Assembly (NCBI GenBank): GCA_003244125.1
Contig: QHBL01000352.1
Coordinates: forward strand, 1 to 13,098
Origin: Chthoniobacterales bacterium
GTDB taxonomy: Bacteria; Verrucomicrobiota; Verrucomicrobiae; Chthoniobacterales; UBA10450
Direction: 5' to 3'
Length of the DNA: 13,098 nt
Part shown: one piece after another, positions 7,137 through 13,098 of the stretch
How positions within the stretch are numbered: position 1 is the stretch's first letter
How the letters are laid out: each line of letters opens with the position of its first letter
The notes under the pieces: generated by a model
Told to the model about the DNA's origin: nothing
Databases searched by the model: none
Seen by the model: the letters and a program-made list of their open reading frames with translations, nothing else
Program-made: the position numbers and the translations under genes

Positions 7137-8162
7137 TTACCCCGTTTTTCCTTCGCGCTTTTTAATTTCCTCGATGAGCTGGTGGTAGCGCGGATCGCCG
7201 CGCAGGGTCTCAAGGGTGGAATCGTGTTCGATCCAGCGGGCCCATTCCGGGCCGGCGTTGAGCAGGCCGCGCTGAAGCGAATCGAAGGCCTGGTCCAAAT
7301 CCCCGAGCTGGGCGTAACCGCAGGCAGCATTGTAGGCGGTGACCGGATTGTCGGGCTCGATCGCGAGGGCGCGCGCAATCCATTCGGGGACACGATCCGT
7401 CTATCCCAGTTGAATCAATGCCTGCGAACCGAGTTCGGCGGCGCGGCCATCGTCGGGATGTAAAATCAGCTGGCGCTCCGCGAGTTTGACCCCTTTCCTG
7501 GCGACGGCCTCGATCTCTTCATCGCGACCCAGTGTCCGATACCACTGCACCAAAATGCACGGGCATGAGTAGTCGTCCGGCTTGATCTCGCTGGCGCATT
7601 CAAAGAGCGCGGTGGCCTGATCGATCTTGCCTTGGAAGACGCAAGCGCGCGCGTAGAAATAACGCGCTTCAAAGGAATTCGGATCGAGGCTAATGGCTTT
7701 TTCAAATTCAGCTTCGGCCTCGGCGTAACGCTTGGCCACGGAAAGCGCGTTGCCGCGCGAGGCGTGGGCCTCGGCGAGATTAGGGTCGAGGGCGAGCGCC
7801 TTCTCACTGGTGGCGAGGATACTCTCGGGTGAGATCGAAGCGGTGGTACGAAGGAAGAGGAACGAATCGCAGTCGGCGATGCCGGCATAGGCGCGCGCGT
7901 AGGAGGGATCGAGCTCGACCGCTTTGACGAACATTTCGCGCGCCGTCTTGTAACCGGACTGCGAGCCGCGGTGCAGATGCTGGCGGCCCTTCAGGTAATA
8001 AGTGTAGGCCTCCACGTTGTCGGTCGGAGCCTGCTGGATCGATTTTTTCTCCTGCGGGGTTTCGACCAGCATCTTATTTCCCTACCTCTTCCTGCGCGAC
8101 GCACGCGAGTAGTTCTTGCCGACGACACCGGCGGCGAGGATGGCGACAAGTTTTCGCTTCAT
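7137..8162 (-). pseudogene. Decayed tandem paralogue of the adenylate cyclase-TPR gene
   Basis: The ATG at 8162 directly follows the TAA of the intact cyclase gene and opens with MKRKLVAILAAGVVG, matching the cyclase start MLRRLTAILAADVVGYSR; the metal-binding Asp of that motif is Gly here. Almost all of the cyclase and TolB-like domains are then missing. After an in-frame TAG (8084-8082) the sequence resumes, in the same frame, with the TPR part: QEKKSIQQAPTDNVEAYTYY against QEKQLIKQVPTENIEAYTYY. It stays alignable at roughly 55-60% identity by eye through the TPR region. A second in-frame TAG (7403-7401) replaces a Glu codon: LIQLG-stop-T against LIELGET. Beyond it the same frame continues through EWIARALAIEPDN to a TAA at 7139-7137, matching the paralogue's C-terminus. 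A 223-residue open frame (8072-7401) with four or so TPR-like units could still be translated from the ATG at 8072, but it lacks both ends. Confidence 0.78.
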
Positions 8163-10019
8163 TTACGGCCGAGCGTCTTCAAGGCGTGCAAGCAATTTCT
8201 TGTAGCGCGACTGCGAGCGTAAGCCATCCAGATCGGAGTCGTGCTTCATCCACTTTTTCATCTCTGGAGTTGCCTCTAGGAGGCAACGCTCAAGTAAATC
8301 AAACGCGAGATCCAATTCGCCGAGCTTGGTATAGCCGCAGGCGACGTTGTACTGCACGGCGGGATCATCCGGCTCCATCGCCAGGGCGCGCGATATCCAT
8401 TCCCTCGCGCGCCGGGTTTCGCCCAGCTCGATCAGCCCCTCGATTCCCATTTGCGCTGGCCTGGCGTCATCGGGATGGAGGCTGAGCTGGCGCTCAGCGA
8501 TTTCCACCGTTTTGCGCGCCGCCGCCATCCGTTCGTGATCGCGGCCAAGCTTGCGATAGACATGAGTCAGGGTCGTTTGAATCCCAAGGTCATCGGGTTT
8601 GATTTCTGCCGCCCTCTCGAACAATCGCATTGCTTCGTCGATTCTACCTTCGGCAAAGCAGGCTCGGCCGTAGAAGTAGTGTGCCTCAAAAGAGCCAGGC
8701 TCGAGGGCGATCGCTCGTTGAAATTCCGCGACCGCTTCCTTGAACTGCTGTCGCAGAGACAAGGCAAGGCCGAGCGAGGCATGTGCTTCTGCCAGCTGCT
8801 CATCCAGCGCGAGCGCTTTGCCAGTGATCGCGATAATACTCTCCAGCGGGATCTTCAGGTTATAGAACAGCACCAGGAACGAATCACAGTCGGCAATGCC
8901 GGCGTAGGCGCGTGCATAAGCGGGGTCTAACTCCACCGCCTTGGCGAACATCTCGCGCGCCAGCTGATAGTAGCGTTTGGTATGGCGATGCCAGAACTCA
9001 CGGCCCCGTAAGTAGTAGGTGTACGCTTCAATGTTCTCGGTTGGCACCTGCTTGATGAGCTGCTTCTCCTGCGGTAGCAGCTTCACCTTTAATTGCTCGA
9101 CAATCGCGTGCGTGATTTCGTCCTGGATGGCGAAGATGTCGGTGAGATCGCGATCAAATCGTTCCGCCCAAACGTGGCCGCCGTCATTCGCATCGACCAG
9201 CTGGCTGGTCACGCGGACGCGCCCGCCCGCCTTGCGCACGCTGCCCTCCAGGATATGGGCGACACCAAGTTCGCGCGCGATTTCCTCGACCTGCACCGCT
9301 TTACCTTTGTAGGTGAAGGCGGTGTGGCGCGAGACGACGAAGAGGCCGGAGATTTTCGATAAATCGGTAATGATGTCCTCGGCAATGCCATCGCTGAAAT
9401 ATTCCTGCTCCGGATCGCCGCTCATATTCGTGAACGGCAGAACGGCGATGGAAGGAAGAACGGCTGATTTAGGCACGGACTTTTTGGGTTGGCGCGCGCC
9501 AGAATTTTCCAGCACAACGCTGTAAACGCGAATTGGCCGCTCGATATTTTTTAGCTGCCGTTCGCCCAGATCGTCGAAGGTGAGGTCGAGTCGATTACCG
9601 ACGTGATCGCGCACTGAATTTGAAATCGCGATCCCGCCTGGTCGCGCCACGCTTTCCAGGCGCGCGGCCACGTTCACGCCGTCGCCATAAATATCTTCAC
9701 CTTCCACGATTACATCCCCAAGATTGACGCCTATTCGAAATTCGAGCCGGCGCAGTTTGGGTATGTCGCTGTTCCGCTGACGCATGGCGCGCTGGATTTC
9801 CACGGCGCAAGCAAGCGCGCTGACTACGCTCGGAAATTCGGCCAGCAGCCCATCACCGGTTAGCTTCACGATTCGCCCGTGATGTTGCGCGATTTTACCA
9901 TCGATCAACTCACTGCGCGCGGATTTCAGAGCTGCCAACGTGCCGGCTTCATCTTCGCCCATTAATCGGCTGTAGCCGACCACATCGGCGGCCAGAATCG
10001 CAGTCAGGCGGCGCAGCAT
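8163..10019 (-). CDS. Class III adenylate cyclase with TolB-like and TPR domains
   Basis: The N-terminal domain (about 1-165) is a class III nucleotide cyclase, predicted to make cAMP from ATP. Numbered from the ATG at 10019, the two metal-binding Asp are D12 (ILAADVVGYSR) and D56 (KLTGDGLLAEF). K52 and D109 fit adenine-specifying positions, and N116 and R120 in GVNVAARLE fit the transition-state residues, so it should be active. A TolB/FlgO-like segment follows (SIAVLPFTNMSGDPEQEYFSDGIAEDI, to about residue 300), then TPR units to the end (for example AREMFAKAVELDPAYARAYAGIADC). No membrane segment is evident, so it is probably cytoplasmic. Total length is 618 residues. A TTG at 10028 is in frame, but homology begins at the ATG; a GGA lies about 6 bases before it. 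It is divergent from ftsK (71-base gap) and directly followed by its decayed paralogue. What the TPR region senses is unknown. Confidence 0.9.
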   Translation of the reverse strand: MLRRLTAILAADVVGYSRLMGEDEAGTLAALKSARSELIDGKIAQHHGRIVKLTGDGLLAEFPSVVSALACAVEIQRAMRQRNSDIPKLRRLEFRIGVNLGDVIVEGEDIYGDGVNVAARLESVARPGGIAISNSVRDHVGNRLDLTFDDLGERQLKNIERPIRVYSVVLENSGARQPKKSVPKSAVLPSIAVLPFTNMSGDPEQEYFSDGIAEDIITDLSKISGLFVVSRHTAFTYKGKAVQVEEIARELGVAHILEGSVRKAGGRVRVTSQLVDANDGGHVWAERFDRDLTDIFAIQDEITHAIVEQLKVKLLPQEKQLIKQVPTENIEAYTYYLRGREFWHRHTKRYYQLAREMFAKAVELDPAYARAYAGIADCDSFLVLFYNLKIPLESIIAITGKALALDEQLAEAHASLGLALSLRQQFKEAVAEFQRAIALEPGSFEAHYFYGRACFAEGRIDEAMRLFERAAEIKPDDLGIQTTLTHVYRKLGRDHERMAAARKTVEIAERQLSLHPDDARPAQMGIEGLIELGETRRAREWISRALAMEPDDPAVQYNVACGYTKLGELDLAFDLLERCLLEATPEMKKWMKHDSDLDGLRSQSRYKKLLARLEDARP

Positions 10020-10055
10020 TTTTTCCAAGTGTCGAAATCCATTTTTTGCCCGGTA

Positions 10056-10083
10056 TTGAAAGGTGCGCGGTCGCGTTTACTAT
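10056..10083 (+). promoter_or_regulatory. Predicted sigma70-type promoter of ftsK
   Basis: TTGAAA (10056-10061, 5 of 6 to consensus) is followed after 16 bases by TACTAT (10078-10083, 4 of 6). The expected transcription start, about 7 bases downstream, coincides with the GTG start of ftsK at 10091, so the mRNA would be leaderless. Spacing and distance to the start codon match those of the rph promoter closely. Confidence 0.45.
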
Positions 10084-10090
10084 CGGTTAA

Positions 10091-12508
10091 GTGGCTCGCT
10101 CGGCAAGAAACAGTGCGTGGAATGAAGTGTTCGCACTCATTCTCCTCGGTCTCGGCACACTGCTTTTTCTGGCGTTGATTTCCTACAGCCCGCGCGATTT
10201 GCCTTCGTGGTGGCCGCTGAGTTATTTGTCGCCGCCGAACCGGCCGGCGCAAAATTTTATCGGACCTTTCGGCGCGATTTTTGCGAGCGTTTTTTATCTG
10301 CTCATCGGCGCAGCTTCCTATTTGCTGGCGGCGGTGCTGCTCGGTTTTGGCGCGGCCAAACTTTTTTACGGTCGTCTCCGGGTGGTGGCGCGTTTGCCCT
10401 GGATTTTGTTGTTCGTCATCTCCGGCGCTTGTTTGCTGCAATTGCAAACTCGCCATCTGCAAGGCTGGCGTGGCGCATTTAACATTCAGGGACCGGGCGG
10501 AGCGCTTGGATATTTTTTTGGCAAAAAAGTTTTGCTCACCGCCATGGGCGACGTCGGCTCGATGATTTTGCTCGGCGGAATTTATTTGAGCTCACTCATT
10601 TTGATGACGGGTTTGCGGCCAATCCATCTCGTGCGCGAATCGGTCGCCGGCGCGCGCAACTCGTCAGTGCGTTTCCGCGAATGGCGGCTGCGCCGCGAAA
10701 TGCGCAAGGCCGATATTCAAGGGCAGCTTGCTATCAGCCAGCGCGAACTAACGAAACAAAGACGCTCGATTGAAAAGCAACTGAAGAAAAAGGGCGCGCC
10801 GGTTTCGGACCCGAGTGTGCTGTCGCCGGAAGAGCTGGCGAACCGTCCGAAACCAAAAGTAGTCGATACCACCGCGCTGCCATTGGATGAATTGTCGCAG
10901 CCACGCCGTAAACCTTCGCTGGCGGAATTGCGCCCGTCGAAATCCAAATCGCCGATCGCTTCTTCCGCGCCGGCGCATTTCGACGCTGAACATTACGTCG
11001 TTCCCGGCATTGATCTGCTCGACGAACATGACCCAGAAGGTCGCGGCGGCGCGGACCCGGCTGAGCTGGAGCGGGTGCAGGCAACATTGATTGAAACGCT
11101 GCAGCATTTCGGCATCGCGGTTGCGGCCGGCGACATTACCAAAGGGCCAACGATCACGCGCTATGAAGTGTATCCGGCGAAAGGCGTGCGAGTGGACAAA
11201 ATCGTTTCGCTCGAACGCGATCTCGCGCGCGCCACTCGCGCCGAGCGGATAAATATTCTCGCGCCGATTCCCGGCAAAGATACGGTCGGAATCGAGATTG
11301 CGAATACGCGCAAAATCAAAGTGACATTGCGCGAGCTGATGCAGTCAGCCGACTGGGAAGAAGGAAAGGCGCGCTGCAAACTTCCGCTCGCGCTCGGCAA
11401 AGATGTTTATGGCAAAGTGATCATCGCCGATCTGGCGCAGATGCCGCATTTGCTCGTGGCCGGTACTACCGGCAGCGGCAAAAGCGTTTGTATCAACGCG
11501 ATGGTGGCGAGCATGCTTTTTCGTTTTACTCCGGAAGAGCTGCGCTTCGTCATGATTGATCCCAAAGTGGTCGAGATGCAGGTTTACGAAAAGTTGCCGC
11601 ATCTCGCCTTTCCGGTTGTGACCGATCCGAAGAAGGTGCTCCTGGCGCTGCGATGGCTGATCGAGGAAATGGATCGGCGCTATAAAATTTTTGCACACGT
11701 GGGCGTGCGCAACATCACCAGCTTCAATGCGCGACCGCCAAAGAAAACGCAGCGCGAGTTGGACGCCGAAAACAACGGGAAGGCGGCAGCGAAGGAATCA
11801 CCTAACGAAACCTTGAAAGTGCCGCGCAACAACGAGCTAACGATTCCTGAAAAAATGCCGTATGTTGTCGTCATCATCGATGAATTGGCGGATTTGATGC
11901 AGACTGCTCCAGCGGACGTGGAAAGCGCCATTACCCGCATCGCGCAACTGGCGCGCGCCGCCGGCATTCACCTCATCGTCGCCACCCAAACGCCGCGGGC
12001 CGACGTCGTCACCGGCGTGATCAAGGCCAATATTCCGTGCCGGATCGCCTTTCAGGTCGCGAGCAAGATCGATAGCCGCGTCATCCTGGATGAAAACGGG
12101 GCCGATCGTCTTCTCGGCCAGGGCGACATGCTTTATCTGCCGCCGAGCACATCGCGCCTGATTCGTGCTCAAGGAGTACTGGTGACCGATCACGAAATTC
12201 AGAGCCTGGTCGATTTTGTTTCCGCTCAAAGCGAGCCGGCTTTCGACAGCGCGATGCATGAAAAACTGCAATCGAGCGAGCCGTCGTCGGAAGAAGTGAG
12301 CGAGGAAGACGAGGAGCTGGTGGAGAAATGTCTCGAGATCATTCGCCAGGAAAAACGCGCTTCCACTTCCCTTCTACAACGGCGACTGCGCCTGGGCTAC
12401 ACTCGCGCCGCCCGCATCGTTGATATTCTGGAGCAGCGCGGTATTTTAGGCCCCGGCGAAGGCGCGAAACCGCGCGAGATTCTCGTCGATCTCGACGCCG
12501 CCGTTTAG
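10091..12508 (+). CDS. ftsK: DNA translocase FtsK/SpoIIIE
   Basis: FtsK is a septum-located DNA pump that moves and resolves chromosome ends during division. The 805-residue protein has an N-terminal membrane domain with four or more hydrophobic segments (about 13-32, 57-93, 103-118, 155-174). A charged linker follows (about 180-330), then the motor with Walker A GTTGSGKS (458-465, K464) and Walker B VVIIDELADLM (D597, E598). The C-terminal winged-helix gamma domain (about 735-800, LLQRRLRLGYTRAARIVDILEQRGILGP) is the part that reads polar DNA motifs in known FtsKs. A hydrophilic stretch between the Walker motifs (about 555-590) seems longer than in model proteins. The GTG at 10091 has no Shine-Dalgarno and lies just after a promoter, suggesting leaderless translation. 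It appears complete and co-transcribed with the rodZ-like gene two bases downstream. Confidence 0.95.
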   Translation: MARSARNSAWNEVFALILLGLGTLLFLALISYSPRDLPSWWPLSYLSPPNRPAQNFIGPFGAIFASVFYLLIGAASYLLAAVLLGFGAAKLFYGRLRVVARLPWILLFVISGACLLQLQTRHLQGWRGAFNIQGPGGALGYFFGKKVLLTAMGDVGSMILLGGIYLSSLILMTGLRPIHLVRESVAGARNSSVRFREWRLRREMRKADIQGQLAISQRELTKQRRSIEKQLKKKGAPVSDPSVLSPEELANRPKPKVVDTTALPLDELSQPRRKPSLAELRPSKSKSPIASSAPAHFDAEHYVVPGIDLLDEHDPEGRGGADPAELERVQATLIETLQHFGIAVAAGDITKGPTITRYEVYPAKGVRVDKIVSLERDLARATRAERINILAPIPGKDTVGIEIANTRKIKVTLRELMQSADWEEGKARCKLPLALGKDVYGKVIIADLAQMPHLLVAGTTGSGKSVCINAMVASMLFRFTPEELRFVMIDPKVVEMQVYEKLPHLAFPVVTDPKKVLLALRWLIEEMDRRYKIFAHVGVRNITSFNARPPKKTQRELDAENNGKAAAKESPNETLKVPRNNELTIPEKMPYVVVIIDELADLMQTAPADVESAITRIAQLARAAGIHLIVATQTPRADVVTGVIKANIPCRIAFQVASKIDSRVILDENGADRLLGQGDMLYLPPSTSRLIRAQGVLVTDHEIQSLVDFVSAQSEPAFDSAMHEKLQSSEPSSEEVSEEDEELVEKCLEIIRQEKRASTSLLQRRLRLGYTRAARIVDILEQRGILGPGEGAKPREILVDLDAAV

Positions 12509-12510
12509 AA

Positions 12511-13098
12511 ATGGCACCGGAGAACACAGCTATCGAAGGACTCGGCCACAAATTCCAGGAAGCGCGCAAAGCTCGCGGCCTCAGCATCGATGAGGCGGCG
12601 CGGCTAACGAAAATTCGGCAGTCGCGTCTGGTGGAAATCGAGGCGGACGACTTCTCGAATTTTCCCAATCTCGCCTACGCCAAAGGGTTCCTCCAAATTT
12701 ACGGGAAGTTTTTGGAGGTGGACGTGACGCCCTACCTCGACGCCTTTGAAACGCCCGGGCAGATCACGGTCGATGGTTATTCCTATTTGCAGGATAATCC
12801 GGTGCCGAAACCGGCCCGCGCAGCCGCGTCGCGCCCAGCAGCTTCCGAAAGCGGGCGGCCGTCGTTGCTACTATTTTTGGTTGGGCTGGGAGTGCTCGTG
12901 CTTGGGCTTTGGTTTATCCGCCTGATCTTGAATGTGCAGCGGATTTCTCCGCACACGGTCGCGACTGCCGCCGCCTCGCCAACCGCGAGCGCGGGTCAGA
13001 TCATCGCGCCGCGAGCTTTGCCCGCGGATACTCCTACGCCACGCGTCGCCGCTACCGTCGCGCCGACCGTCGCGCCAGCCCTAACAACGCCTGAGCCG
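12511..13098 (+). CDS. rodZ: RodZ-like helix-turn-helix membrane protein, partial (cut by window end)
   Basis: The ATG at 12511 follows the ftsK stop by two bases and the frame is open to the end of the window (196 codons seen). The N-terminus is a HTH_25/RodZ-type domain: GHKFQEARKARGLSIDEAARLTKIRQSRLVEIEADDF, then AYAKGFLQIYGKFLEV (about residues 12-75). A Pro/Ala-rich segment leads to one membrane span (about 119-139), followed by an Ala/Pro/Thr-rich stretch, presumably extracytoplasmic. This order matches RodZ, which links MreB to the cell envelope in rod-shaped cells. The C-terminal domain is not in the window, so other HTH_25 membrane proteins are possible. RodZ-type genes are also found near ftsK/spoIIIE in Bacillus, which supports the call. 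Confidence 0.75.
   Translation, partial: MAPENTAIEGLGHKFQEARKARGLSIDEAARLTKIRQSRLVEIEADDFSNFPNLAYAKGFLQIYGKFLEVDVTPYLDAFETPGQITVDGYSYLQDNPVPKPARAAASRPAASESGRPSLLLFLVGLGVLVLGLWFIRLILNVQRISPHTVATAAASPTASAGQIIAPRALPADTPTPRVAATVAPTVAPALTTPEP

Noticed and set aside
6423..7463. Long open frame of 346 codons on the + strand opposite YceI and the decayed cyclase copy
   Set aside because: Its Gly/Asp/Val-rich composition is typical of the antisense of GC-rich coding sequence. The minus-strand YceI protein has a signal peptide and full family motifs in the same place.
7401..8084. TAG readthrough or stop-codon reassignment, because both in-frame stops in the cyclase paralogue are TAG
   Set aside because: gmd, ftsK and the L,D-transpeptidase all end properly on TAG at the expected family length, so TAG is a normal stop here.
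10026..10028. TTG start nine bases upstream of the ATG for the adenylate cyclase
   Set aside because: Cyclase homology begins at the ATG (10019), and TTG is a rare start with no added support.

Overview
The window looks like a bacterial chromosome segment of moderately high GC. I suspect Verrucomicrobiota, of the Chthoniobacterales / Udaeobacter type. That placement is inference: it rests on the gene families, the near absence of Shine-Dalgarno sequences, the GTG starts and the dispersed palindromic repeats, not on a marker gene. No rRNA, tRNA, CRISPR array, transposase or phage gene was found.

Left block, + strand, 1-4735. A 312-base leader ends in a good sigma70-type promoter placed so close to the start codon that the rph (RNase PH) mRNA should be leaderless. 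Rph runs into a palindromic repeat (1031-1126) that encodes its last 16 residues. Next come gmd (GDP-mannose 4,6-dehydratase), an AlgI/DltB-type MBOAT O-acyltransferase, and a membrane-anchored SGNH-like protein whose start overlaps the end of the MBOAT gene by 26 bases. Together these suggest deoxysugar supply plus O-acylation of a surface polysaccharide.

Middle block, - strand, 4754-10019. Read in the direction of transcription it holds a class III adenylate cyclase with TolB-like and TPR domains. Immediately after its stop codon lies a decayed tandem paralogue (7137-8162) with a large internal deletion and two in-frame TAG codons. A secreted YceI protein follows, then a TatD-family hydrolase whose stop overlaps (ATGA) the first possible start of an L,D-transpeptidase lipoprotein. 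The N-terminus of that transpeptidase runs through repeat-derived sequence.

Right block, + strand, 10091-13098. ftsK is divergent from the cyclase gene and also seems leaderless. A RodZ-like helix-turn-helix membrane protein begins two bases after the ftsK stop and is cut by the window edge, so division/chromosome segregation and cell-shape genes are joined.

I found no clear new defence or mobile system. The most unusual signals are repeats recruited into coding sequence at two gene ends, the decayed cyclase paralogue, two matching leaderless promoter layouts, and a 7-mer (CTAACGA) that occurs 11 times, well above chance, but is absent from 6478-10747.
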